Part shown: positions 1 to 10,938 of the stretch, piece by piece
How positions within the stretch are numbered: position 1 is the first letter of the stretch
Layout of the letters: each line of letters starts with the position of its first letter
Assembly (NCBI GenBank): GCA_035048495.1
Contig: CM068552.1
Span: forward strand, 21,268,154-21,332,153
Direction of reading: 5' to 3'
Length of the DNA: 64,000 nt
DNA from: Euptelea pleiosperma
Taxonomy: Eukaryota; Streptophyta; Magnoliopsida; Ranunculales; Eupteleaceae
Made by a program: the position numbers and the translations under genes
Notes under the pieces: generated by a model
Told to the model about the DNA's origin: nothing
Seen by the model: only the letters and a program-made list of their open reading frames with translations
Database searches by the model: none

Positions 1-59
1 TGACACATCCTCACGCTGTCTGCGTCTATTCCTGTCCCTTCTCCTTCTGCAAGCCCTCT

Positions 60-1331
60 TCTTTTTCAGTTGAAATGGTCCAACCCCTTGTTTCTTCCTA
101 GTACGACTCGATGCCGTGCTACGGCCCCAAAGACTGGCTCACATCTGTCCTCAGCCCATTCGTATAAGCTAGGCTCGTCAGTAGAGAGAGCACTAACGTG
201 CACCAAAGAAGGGAAGGAGATTACATGCGCCTCCGTCGGAAGTCTGTTCACCTGACCCGAGTGCTCCGTTGTCATGGCCAGCATTACTGTTGTAATATTA
301 CCCGAAGTACCCACCAATTCTCCTCTCTGCTCAGCTAATAACCTCCTATTGGCTATGTCTGCATTCCCCTCCAAAGGCGGTGATTCCTTGAGTTTCAGAA
401 TCTCGATAATCACCTTTAGGATGGTACCTCGATCATTGATCAAAATGGAACGCGGGATGTCCAGCTCCCCTGCATTCATGCAAATTTTGGCTTCTTTAAG
501 ATTGAGAAGTTTCTCCTAGCCCCTATCGAACTCTACAAGACCACCCATAGAATCTTCGATTGTCCTCAAGGTAAATGGATAGCGTTGAGATTAGGGGTCC
601 ATCTACTAAAGTGGACTCTACTGTCACTGATGACAACCGAACCTAGGTCACACAGGAAAAGTGCTACCTCCATCGACGGAGCAAGAAACAGCATGTTCTG
701 GGTGTTTAGGGGTCTGAGGATCATCGAAGTATCCACGCCTATGAGACCCTACATTGCCTCCTAAACATCGACCCAGTGGATCTCCTGGTTCTCCACTGAG
801 CATACTATCGCCATGCTCCACCCTCCAAAAGCCCCCCACTCTGAGCTGTAATAACAAGTCACCACCTGCGGTATGGAGTTCGCTCCTATAATCTTACCCT
901 CAACATTCGAAAACAGCGGCAGAGCTAGCTACTCTTGAGACAGGCTTCTTAGGTGACTCAAGGCGTCGAATAGACTTGTTACCCACCGACTGCGAAAGCA
1001 CCAGTGCTAGCGTCCTCCACCAGCGACCTTCACTGCCCATGGGGACGAGGATTCTCCTATTCTTTCCCACCGCCGTGAACTCCACCAGTCTGAATATTGC
1101 TCCCCCTCTGTTATGTTGAATGTCCCCAATAAATGTCCACCCATTCATCGTTCTCTTTCTCCACAGAGCGCCCCTCTTCATCTTGCCTACCGCCTCTTCC
1201 AGCACAGAGATGAGCCAAACACAATCTGCGCTTGAGAAAAGCATCTCCACCTCATGTCGTCTTCCCAGCCTCTCGAATGGTGAATCGCTGCACACCCACC
1301 CATCTCGCGATCTGGAAGACTTTCGACTCAA
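60..1331 (-). pseudogene. Decayed LINE ORF1-like coding remnant
   Basis: Three minus-strand open segments (1331-900, 857-648, 479-66) follow one another in different frames, separated by stops and frameshifts. The first contains a WTFIGDIQ...RRILVPMGSEGRWW stretch like the basic region of plant ORF1 proteins of LINEs and related gag-like proteins. This is recognised by style only, not by alignment. No host-gene splice pattern joins the segments. If it is a LINE ORF1, its ORF2 would lie beyond the left edge of the window. It could also be a decayed lineage-specific plant gene. Confidence 0.35.
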
Positions 1332-1344
1332 TCTTAAGTTCTAG

Positions 1345-2089
1345 CATCATCTCCCATCCCCCCCCCCCAAAAGAAAAAAAAATGGAGTTATCATTATTGT
1401 TGCTACCCGGCCACTACACCAAAATGGGCGCAAATAACGATGAAAAGCCCGTCATTTCTAGTACATTTCTGAAACGAAAGGATAGTGCATTGTGTGATAT
1501 AAATGACGGACTTGATCTACTAAGTCAATTGTTTTTAGCACATTAATGAAAACTAACTACAGACTTTTCCGTTGTTTCGTGTAACATAAAGATCCGTTGT
1601 TTTTAGCACATTAATAAAACGACGGATTGTGTTTGTCATCCATCATTTTCTGTGGTAAAAACAGAGGAGACGATCTCCTCACCTCTCTTCTTTTTTCTCT
1701 TCCCTGGTTATCCCGCCATCCTGTATCCCGGTGAGCTCTCTCTCTATCACAAATTCTGTTGGGAATTTGTGAGTTTTATATATATATATATATATAAGAA
1801 CGTTGAAATGAAATAACTGCTTAAAGAGGAATTCAATTAGGTAAATTAAACTAGTTCGGTGCAATCAAAGAAAAAGTGAGGCACCACATTGAGTAGCAAC
1901 AACAAAGATGAAACCCTAGGAGAGAGAAGATAACTATTAGGGGAAAAAAGGGGGGAGCTTTGGACCAAGTCCCGGTCTTTGGGGTGAGTGACTAGAGGTG
2001 GTGAACCGAGAGGTTGCGACAGTGATGATGAGGAAGAGGGATTTGCTTCTTTGTATTTTTGGATTGAAATACTTTTTAAAATAAAGTAA
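1345..2089. other. Intergenic AT-rich DNA with a possible CACTA-like left end
   Basis: A CACTACACCAAAATGG sequence at 1412 resembles a CACTA left terminus. It is followed by short repeats of the GACGGA/GTTGTTTTTAGCACATTAAT type up to about 1660. No matching right end or target duplication was found. A (TA)n tract lies at 1775-1796. No gene is seen here. Confidence 0.3.
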
Positions 2090-2390
2090 CACTACAAGAA
2101 AATTAGGCATTAGAGGCGGACTTTTAGCGGCGGCCAGGAAAAAACCGCCGCTGTAAAATGTTTTAGTGGCGGCCGGGTGGAAAACCGCCACTAAAGGTTC
2201 CTTGGAAATTATGGGGGGAAAAATTTGATGACTTTTACCAGCGGTCAGATAATCACCGCCACTATAGAGTCTATTAGCGGCGGTTTTTTATTCGACCGCC
2301 ACTATAGGTGCAAAAATCGCCCCTAATAGATCTTTAGCAGCGGTCACAACCTGGCCGCCGTTGAAAGGGTTTGAGATATAAAAAAAAAAA
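2090..2390. repeat. CACTA left terminus and subterminal repeats
   Basis: This stretch has the CACTA terminus plus at least six GCGGCGG/CCGCCGC-type motifs in alternating orientation. In known CACTA elements such arrays bind the transposase (TnpA-like). That role is inferred from the family. They match the array at 9970-10490, tying the two ends together. Confidence 0.85.
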
Positions 2391-2559
2391 AATTTTTACT
2401 TTACCTTTCCTCTCCATTTTCGGCGAATTGAACCAACTGCTTCAAAATCAAAGGAAGTCTACGTAAGTTTTTGTGTCCTTCTTTGTTTTCCTATCAATTT
2501 TCTTATGTACTACTAAATTGATCGATATTATCATTACTGTTATTTGTTTCCGAATATAG

Positions 2560-3876
2560 GAGGAGCTTAAGCAGCTAGAGTCTCAGCCATTGGAGGAGGG
2601 TGATGCCCCCATGACCGAGGATCAGAGGTTTATCGCAGTGCTTGGACCAGAGCGGTCAGGATATATACGTGGTCGTGGGGCTGGACCGAAGCCCACAACA
2701 TCAACGGCTGGGCAGCGGATTCGTGCGCAGCTAGAGAGGGAGAATGAGGAGTTTAGAAGACAGACTGAAGTGGATATGAAGCGGTTGGAGTCGTTGGAGA
2801 AAGAGAATGCAGAGTTTAGGACACACTTAGAGTCCCAGGTAGCCTCACAGCAGACACAGGTGCTTGATCAGGTGCAGGCCGCGTTCCAGTCCCAGCTTGC
2901 CACCCTCCTCCAATAGTTCAAAGAGTCGGGGCAAATTCCTACTGCTACTCATTCTGACAGGGTAAGATCCCATTAATTATAAAGTTAACTATAAAATTTA
3001 AAACATTATTTGTTTGATTGGCTCAAAATCTATACAAACACTTTATTACATTTATACTTTATTTATTGTTTCTTCTTATGGATTATTGACACAAATTGTT
3101 TGCTGATTGCCTTAAAATCAACACAAACACCTTATTACATTTATGTTTTATTTATTTTTCTTCTTATGGATTATCGACACAAACACATCATTGTTTCTAC
3201 TAGTCGAAGTGTTAAGATTAGCATATATGTATGGTTAGTCGACATAAGGGATTGTATGGATCTATAATTTATAAATATAAATTGTGTCTATTAGGTGATA
3301 ATTTTGCAAACGTCAATAAAACAGAAGAGACTCTGCCGAATTTTTTGTAGACATGGTCAATTTCAAATTTAAGTTCCAACAAAAATTTGTATCCCAACTC
3401 CTAAGGTACTTGGTGATTAAAGATAGAGAAATCTATTAGTAATGCCTTTCAATATGGGGTCAAATCAATCTCAAATTGCCATAGGATTTATCTATTGTAT
3501 ATTTTGGCTGCTATGAAAAATCAAAGTATTTTAAATTCTCCCGAGAATGAGTGGTGTAGAACTACCTAGTATGTAACCTATGTTTATTTGTGGAATTAAA
3601 ATGAATGACTAGTCGGCATTAGGGATTGTATAAATCTTTAATTCAATTTATAAATTATTTCTATCAGGTGATAATTTTTTAAACATCAATAAAACAGAGG
3701 AGACTCTAACGAAATTTCTGTAGGCATATTCAACTCCAAAGTTTAGAGCTCGCTTTTTAAACTTAGAACTGTTAATTATTTTTAATTTATCACATATATC
3801 TCATATGTTGTATCTTTGGATAATATCTAATCATATTTTAGTTTTTTATTTGCAGGCAAGCAGAGACATATGACGC
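2560..3876 (+). pseudogene. C-terminal part of a Transposase_24 (Ptta/En/Spm) gene
   Basis: After an intron-like GTAAGT...ATAG segment (about 2463-2559), the reading frame runs EELKQLESQPLEEGD...LGPERSGYIRGRGAGPKPTT and then a Glu/Arg/Gln-rich coiled coil to LATLLQ. The GxxRxGYxRGxGxG block and trailing coiled coil are typical of the C-terminus of plant transposase-24-type proteins. An in-frame TAG at 2914-2916 interrupts the frame. The frame then continues to a donor GG|GTAAGATC near 2962. An acceptor TTTGCAG at about 3856 starts a short last exon ending in TGA. The codon at 2590 is TTG inside the frame, not a real start. The N-terminal catalytic part is missing. Confidence 0.75.
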
Positions 3877-4149
3877 AGAGCTTCTCAAAAACCCAATGAT
3901 CGTGATCATTTTAGTTGTATTTTTTGTTATGATCGCGTACATATAATTTAGTTGTATTTTTTATTATGACGACGTACATATAGTTTAGTTGTATATTTTG
4001 TTATGACGATGTACATATAGGTTGGCTAGATTTATGAATGAATATTTAACTTAAGCAAATTAACTTTGAAATTATGTTTCAGTGGTCAGTGGTGATTGAA
4101 TTTTTACATTGGTATTTTATATATAATGAAAATTTTCTTATTTTTAACA

Positions 4150-4765
4150 ATATTTAGTTGCAGCTAAACATAAAGGTGTTTTAATCGTGACTATAAGTTG
4201 TCACTAAAACTACGACACCGAACACTGTTGTGACGATATGCAGTTGTAGCTAAACATAAAGTTGTTTTTATAACTGCGACTATTAGTTGTCACTAAAACT
4301 ACGATACTGACCACTATGGTGGCGATACATAGTTGCAGCTAAACATAAAAAGTATTAACCGTGACTATAAGTCGCCACTAAAACAACGATACTGAACCCG
4401 TTTAGTGGCAATATGTAGTTGCAGCTAAATGTTTTTATTTTTGTCGCGAGTCGATATCGTCACTAAAAACTACGTTTAATTTATATTTTAGTGGCGATTT
4501 GTACATTTAGTGACAATAATTTGATTTAATTAGCGACAATATAACGCGTGGCTAAATGCTTTATTTTAGTGACGATAACAATGGTGCACCTAAAAGGTTG
4601 TCTTTTAGTGGCAATATCATAAAGTTGCCACTAAAATATTTAGCCACAGTACTTTCCGCGACGGCGTAGTGGCGGTGAAAATGTCGCCATTAAAAGATTT
4701 AGTGGCGACTTTTAGGCATGTAGCCGCGACAAAAATCGCAGCTAAAAGGTAGATTTCTTGTAGTG
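4150..4765. mobile_element. Right end of a second CACTA-type element
   Basis: About 600 bp carry dense repeats of the TAGTTGCAGCTAAA / TAGTTGTCACTAAAA type. They end in TTTCTTGTAGTG at 4765, an inverted CACTACAAGAAA terminus. The subterminal motif differs from that of the outer element. The flanking bases (CCT) do not match the outer TAA duplication. A paired left end was not found. The Transposase_24 tail just upstream may belong to this inner element. Confidence 0.7.
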
Positions 4766-6440
4766 CCTCCTTCTCCTACCCCTTTCCTTCGGTGGTCTCC
4801 CACAACAAAGTTGCCATTGCCGTTGCCGTTGTGGTGCCGTACGAGCTTGAGCCCAAAAACCCCTCCCTCCTACTCCTTCGTCCTGCCTCATCCCACCAGC
4901 CATTGTCGTCGCCGCATCGTCCTCTGCTGTGCCATCCACCGCTGCGCTGTCCCACCGTCGATTTCTCAGGTAAGGTTTATTTTCATTTTTTTTTTAATTT
5001 GAAACCCTTTTGATTCAAACGATGAAACCCTTATCGTTTAATTTCAAACGAAAGGGTTTATTTCCGTTAATTTTTATTCTGAAATCATGGGTTCAACCTA
5101 TTTTCATGGGTTGATTTTACTGAAACGAAAAGGTTTTATGGGTTGATTTTCATGGGTTCAACTTATTTTCATGGGTTCATTTTTTTCATTTTTTTTTCTG
5201 AAATTTGAGCATGGGTTGAAATCTAAAATTTCTAAAACCATTTCTTAAATTTCTAACACCATATGGTATTTGAAATTTCTGAAATCTGAGAATGGACAGT
5301 CTATTTTTTTTTCCTGAAATCTAAAGCTATTTTCATGGATTTATTTCCATTGACCATTCATTAAGGTTTCTTCTTTTTAAATCGTTCTTATTTAGATTTT
5401 TGGTTGGTTTTATCTCTGAAGGTAAATTCATAGATTTAGGGTTTGATTGTGAGACTTTTTGTAGGGTTTATGGTCTAGGATTTTATATGGGTAAGTGTAT
5501 GGCTTTTATTTTAGGCGACTTGAAGTGGCGTAGGTCCTCTCCATTCAAATGGATTCTTCAAGCTTGCCTTTAATCGAGTAGAAGTTATTATAATGCCCTG
5601 TTCAAGCTTCTGATTGGTAGTATAAATTTTTTTTTTGTTATTTTCTGTCATGGGTTTATGCCATTTGGGTTCTTGTATTTGTGCCAATGAATATAAGAGA
5701 TTTTATTATCTGGTATTGGGATAATTTTGGTCCATTAACATTTTTGGTCATTTTCTTTCACTGGTTTGTTTTTGTGCCATTTGGTTGTTCCCCAGCCAAA
5801 TAGATAGGTAGAGAGATGAGCAAATGGATTAGTGGCCCTATAAGGACTTGATTTAATTTAAATGAAAATGGGTATTGGATATAAAAAAGACCTAACATCT
5901 CTCTGATTTGAGTTTTGTTTGGGGTTGTTCTTGACCATGAGAAGAGAAGCATCATCATCTCTCGAGTTTTCATTTTTTCAGTTGTTTCATTTTCTTTAAG
6001 GATTTGGCACTCCTTGTTGATTTGATTTTAGCTCATTGAAAGCAAGCCTTCAATTTTCTCTTGTTTTTGTATCATCGGGTTGAGCATTTAAAATATATGT
6101 TTCATTGTATTGGCTTGTTTAGTTTTTCTTAACTTTTCTATCTTTGATCTTCTCTGTTTCGACGCCTGCTATGGTTGTTTCATTGCATCTTCTTTGTTGT
6201 AGTCTTTCTATCAATCCGTTTCTTCGTTGTTACACGTAGCTATTTAGTATCGAGTTTAAATGCTCCTCTGTTTTAGTCTTTCTATCAATCCGTTTCTTCG
6301 TTGTAACATGTAGCTTTTTTATCAACGAACTAGGTTTTTGTTCTACAAACTAACCCATATTTCTTGTTTGGGCTTGTCATTGTTTAATCTTCTCTTAGGT
6401 GTTTTAAACTTCTTTTATTGGTATAGAAATGGTTGGTCTG
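4766..6440 (+). other. Gene-like leader and intron sequence inside the CACTA element
   Basis: A GC-richer stretch (4770-4975) reads like the first exon of a plant gene and ends in a good donor, TTTCTCAG|GTAAGG. T-rich intron-like DNA follows, then a possible acceptor TTATTTTAG near 5514. No protein family was recognised in the two open frames over 4763-5013. It may be a host gene fragment captured by the transposon or simply the transposon's own leader. Confidence 0.4.
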
Positions 6441-9400
6441 ATGTCCAAATCGGGCAAACGAGGTCGGAATCTCCTGAAACTTCTTCCAATACTTCAAATG
6501 TATTGAAACAAATGTGTTGGAAGAGACGGGGTCAAATTCTGACGTTCGATTGGGAGATTGTAGTTACTTGTAGGTTTAGGCATTTAAGACTTGAAACTAA
6601 AATTCATTTCGGGACTTCAACGTCCAAATTTGGCAAACGATGACGGAATCTCCCAAAACTTCTTCCAACACTTAAAATGTGTTGAAACAAATGCGTTGGA
6701 AGATACGGGGTCAAATTCCGACGTTCGGTTGGGAGATTGTAGTTACTTGTAGGTTTAGGCATTTAAAACTTAGAACTAAAATCCATTTCGGGATTTCGAC
6801 GCCTAAATCGGGCAAACGAGGTCGGAATCTCCCAAAACTTTTTTCAACACTTCAAACGTATTGAAACAAATGTGTTGAAAGAGATGGGGTCAAATTCCGA
6901 GGTCGGGTTAGAAAATTATAGTTATTTGTAGGTTTAGGCATTTAAGACTTAGAACTGAAATCCATTTTGGGACTTCGACGCCTAAATCGGGCAAACAAGG
7001 TCGGAATCTCCCAAAACTTTTTCCAACATTTCAAACGTATTGAAACAAATGTGTTGGAAGAGATGGGGTCAAATGCTGGGGTCGGGTTAGAAAATTATAG
7101 TCATTTGTAGGTTTAGGCATTTAAGACTTAGAACTGAAATCCATTTTGGGGCTTCGACGCCTAAATCGGGCAAACAAGGTCGGAATCTCCCAAAACATTT
7201 TCCAAAACTTCAAACGTATTGAAAAAAATGTGTTGGAAGAGATGGGGTCAAATTCTGAGGTCGGGTTAGAAAATTATAGTCATTTGTAGGTTTAGGCATT
7301 TAAGACTTAGAACTGAAATCCATTTTGGGACTTCGATGCCTAAATCGGGCAAACGAGGTCGGAATCTCTCGAAACTTCTTTCAACACTTCAAACGTATTG
7401 AAACAAATGTGTTGGAAGAGACGGGGTCAAATTCCGAAGTCGGGTTAGAAAATTATAGTCATTTGTAGGTTTAGGCATTTAAGACTTAGAACTAAAATTC
7501 ATTTCGGGACTTCAATGCCCAAATCAGGCAAATGAGGTCGGAATCTCCCAAAACTTCTTCCGATACTTCAAATGTGTTGAAACAAATGTGTTGGAAGAGA
7601 CTGTCAAATTTTGACGTTCGGTTGGGAGATTGTAGTCACTTGTAGGTTTAGGCATTTAAGACTTAGAACTGAAATCCATTTTAGGACTTCGATGCCTAAA
7701 TCGGGCAAACGAGGTCAAAATCTCTCGAAACTTCTTTCAACACTTCAAACGTATTAAAACAAATGTGTTGGAAGAGACGGGGTCAAATTCTGAGGTCGGG
7801 TTAGAAAATTATAGTCATTTGTAGGTTTAGGCATTTAAGACTTAGAACTGAAATTCATTTCGAGACTTCAACGCCCAAATCTGGCAAACGAGGTCAGAAT
7901 CTCCCGAAACTTCTTCCACCACTTCAAATGTGTTGAAACAAATGCGTTGGAAGAGACGGGGTCAAATTCCGACGTTCGGTTGGAAGATTGTAGTTACTTG
8001 TAGGTTTAAGCATTTAAGATTTAGAACTAAAATCCATTTCGGGACTTCGAGCCTAAATCGGGCAAACGAGGTCGGAATCTCCCAAAACTTCTTCCAACAC
8101 TTCAAACGTATTGAAACAAATGTGTTGGAAGAGACGGGGTCAAATTCCGAGGTCGGGTTAGAAAATTATAGTCATTTGTAGGTTTAGGCATTTAAGACTT
8201 AGAACTGAAATTCATTTCGGGACTTTGACGCCTAAATCGGGCAAACGAGGTCGGAATCTCTCGAAACTTCTTTCAACACTTCAAACGTATTGAAACAAAT
8301 GTGTTGGAAGAGACGGGGTCAAATTCTGAGGTCAGGTTAAAAAATTGTAGTCATTTGTAGGTTTAGACATTTAAGACTTCGAACTAAAATTCATTTCGGG
8401 ATTTCAACGCCCAAATCGGGCAAACGAGATCGGAATCTCCCGAAACTTCTTCCGACACTTCAAATATGTTGAAACTAATGTGTTGGAAGAGACGGTGTCA
8501 AATTTCGACGTTCGGTTAGGAGATTGTAGTAACTTGTAGGTTTAGGCATTTAAGACTTAGAACTGAAATCCATTTTAGGACTTCGATGCCTAAATCGGGC
8601 AAACGAGGTCAGAATCTCTCGAAACTTCTTTCAACACTTCAAACGTATTAAAACAAATGTGTTGGAAGAGACGGGGTCAAATTCTGAGGTCGGGTTAGAA
8701 AATTATAGTCATTTGTAGGTTTAGGCATTTAAGACTTAGAACTGAAATTCATTTCGAGACTTCAACGCCCAAATTTGGCAAACGAGGTCAGAATCTCCCG
8801 AAACTTCTTCCACCACTTCAAATGTGTTGAAACAAATGCGTTGGAAGAGACGGTGTCAAATTCCGACGTTCGGTTGGAAGATTGTAGTTACTTGTAGGTT
8901 TAGGCATTTAAGATTTAGAACTAAAATCCATTTCGGGACTTCGAGCCTAAATCGGGCAAACGAGGTCGGAATCTCCCAAAACTTCTTCCAACACTTCAAA
9001 CGTATTGAAACAAATGTGTTGGAAGAGACGGAGTCAAATTCCGAGGTCGGGTTAGAAAATTATAGTCATTTGTAGGTTTAGGCATTTAAGACTTAGAACT
9101 GAAATTCATTTCGGGACTTTGACGCCTAAATCGGGCAAACGAGGTCGGAATCTCTCGAAACTTCTTTCAACACTTCAAACGTATTGAAACAAATGTGTTG
9201 GAAGAGACGGGGTCAAATTCTGAGGTCAGGTTAAAAAATTGTAGTCATTTGTAGGTTTAGGTATTTAAGACTTCGAACTAAAATTCATTTCGGGATTTCA
9301 ACGCCCAAATCGGGCAAACGAGATCGGAATCTCCCGAAACTTCTTCCGACACTTCAAATATGTTGAAACTAATGTGTTGGAAGAGACGGTGTCAAATTTC

Positions 9401-9620
9401 GACGTTCGGTTAGGAGATTGTAGTAACTTGTAGGTTTAGGCATTTAAGACTTAGAACTAAAATCCATTTTGGGACTTCGATGCCTAAATCGGACAAACAA
9501 AGTGGGAATCTCCCGAAACTTCTTCCAACACTTCAAATGTGTTGAAACAAATGTGTTGGAAGAGACATGGTCAAATTCCGACGTTTGGTTAGGAGTTGTA
9601 GTTACTTATAAGTTTAGACA
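6440..9620. repeat. Tandem satellite, 18 monomers of about 179 bp
   Basis: The anchor GGCAAAC (with variants) recurs 18 times between 6453 and 9491. Spacings are 177-179 bp (mean 178.7). Monomers share TTGAAACAAATGTGTTGGAA, GTAGGTTTAGGCATTTAAGA and TTCGGGACTTC blocks. Short open frames within it are repeats of the monomer, not genes. The array lies wholly inside the CACTA element. Confidence 0.95.
7690..9480. repeat. Higher-order duplication: five monomers (894 bp) in two tandem copies
   Basis: Anchors at 7704, 7883, 8061, 8240 and 8419 are each matched 894 bp later (8598, 8777, 8955, 9134, 9313). The two blocks share monomer-specific variants, including a 178-bp monomer lacking one base in TTCGAGCC and the ATTAAAACAAATG variant. 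Neighbouring monomers differ far more than monomers five units apart. Confidence 0.9.
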
Positions 9621-9969
9621 TGTAAAACTTCAATATAAAGTTTATTTCGAGTTTTTAACGATATATTTATTTTATTATAACTTATAACATATTTTATTCT
9701 AATAAGTTTACTAATTTTTTTTTGCAGGACCCAGGTGATTATTGATCTGATGTAGACCCAGTAGATGTTTGAGCCCTGGACTTTTTTATTTCGTTTATGG
9801 ATGTTTTTGAACAAACGATATTGTATTAATTAATTTTTGAGTTTAATGAACAGATTATTTTTATTTTTGTTTATTTGATTTAATTAGTATTACAGTAATC
9901 AAAATGCTACAGGTCTACAGGTGGTACAGGGCAGGTGAAAAAAAAAATAAAAAAAATAATCAAATAGTA
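9621..9969 (+). other. AT-rich linker with a possible last exon
   Basis: The acceptor-like TTTTTTTTTGCAG at about 9727 is followed by a short stop-containing tail and T-rich DNA resembling a 3' untranslated region. It may be the 3' end of the same transcription unit that starts in the gene-like leader. No protein is recognised. Confidence 0.3.
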
Positions 9970-10490
9970 AATCTGTATAGTAACCGCCGCTAAAAGAAGT
10001 ATTAGCAGCAGCCAGATTCTGGCCGCCGTTGAAAGTGTCTTTTAGCGGCGGTCACTGACCGCCGCTATAAGTATGCAATAGCAGTGGCTAAAGTCTGACC
10101 GCCGCTAAAAGGAGACATTAGCAGCGGCCACTCGCGCCACTAATACTCTATTTTAGCAGCGGTGCTATTCTGACCGCCGCTAATAGACACTTTTAGCGGT
10201 GGCCAGAACCTAGCCGCTGCTAATACTTCTTTTAGCAACGGTTACTGACCGCCGCTAATACTGATAATCCTCCCTCTAATATTGTTTTCCACAACGACTG
10301 TACCGTCGCTGGTGTGGTACTTTTTAGCGGCGGCCGATTTTCACCTGGCCGCTGCTATAAGTTTCAGCGACCAGGGTATCAGCGGTGGTCGGCGACCGCC
10401 GGCGTGGGCGCCGCTGAAAGGTTTAGCGGCGGTTTTTATGACTTTTACTTGCGGTCGAGGCCGCCACTAATACTCTATTTTCCTGTAGTG
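9970..10490. repeat. CACTA right terminus and subterminal repeats
   Basis: At least twelve copies of TTTAGCGGCGG/CCGCCGCTAA occur in both orientations, with about 25-35 bp between them. The array ends in the inverted CACTA terminus at 10490. It is longer than the left array. Confidence 0.88.
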
Positions 10491-10540
10491 TAATAGTCCC
10501 GTTGCAATCTATGTAGAGGACTCGCGCGGCCCTACGTAGA

Positions 10541-10775
10541 TCATTTTTACTCCTAATGACTAAGTGGATATTCAACCCACCTATTGGTGGATAAACACAC
10601 TAAAAATCAGCTTGATTGATGATTTCTAACCATTGGATTTACTACTCAAAAAACATGTTTGAATCTAATCCTAAAAAATACTAAAATCTGTTTAGAGATG
10701 ACCAATCAGGTTAACTTTTTGTTTGTATATCCAACTTGGGGTGGGCTAAATATCCATATGGTTATAGTGGTCTGA
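10541..10775. repeat. Fold-back MITE (CAGCCTGATTGGTGATTT family), copy 1
   Basis: Inverted arms TGGATATTCAACCCACC...TTGGTGGA and TTGGGGTGGGCTAAATATCCA flank AAAATCAGCTTGATTGATGATTTCTAACC and its inverse. It lies 3' of the DMP gene. Confidence 0.7.
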
Positions 10776-10938
10776 GGCCTTCTCTCACCTGGGGCCAAGA
10801 CGACCGCCTTATTGGCCTTATGGTAGAGACGGCCCTGTGTACAGATTTTGATTACGCTAGGCTGATATTGTTGGCTAAACCTTATGTTTTACTGATCTTA
10901 CAAAGAAGAAATACATTTTTTTCCACACTACACTTTCC

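Larger units (their letters stand above)
2090..10490. mobile_element. 8.4-kb CACTA (En/Spm) DNA transposon, defective
   Basis: The left end reads CACTACAAGAAAAT at 2090 and the right end reads ATTTTCCTGTAGTG finishing at 10490. The two are inverted copies of the canonical CACTA terminus. The trinucleotide TAA lies immediately outside both ends (2087-2089 and 10491-10493), the 3-bp target duplication expected for this superfamily. Both ends carry the same subterminal motif family (TTTAGCGGCGG / CCGCCGCTAA) in both orientations. Inside are a truncated Transposase_24 gene, the right end of a second CACTA element, gene-like leader sequence and a long satellite. No intact transposase is present, so the element would be non-autonomous. 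Confidence 0.92.

Noticed and set aside
2090..4765. A complete 2.7-kb CACTA element from 2090 to 4765
   Set aside because: Flanking bases differ (TAA versus CCT) and subterminal motifs differ, while 2090 and 10490 agree in both. It is kept only as a possibility in the findings.
6679..9075. Several open frames of 61-101 codons reading MLKQMRWKRRGQ-like sequence
   Set aside because: They are the satellite monomer read repeatedly in one frame, not genes.
6440..9620. CRISPR-like repeat array
   Set aside because: Monomers are contiguous and there are no unique spacers. The host is a plant.
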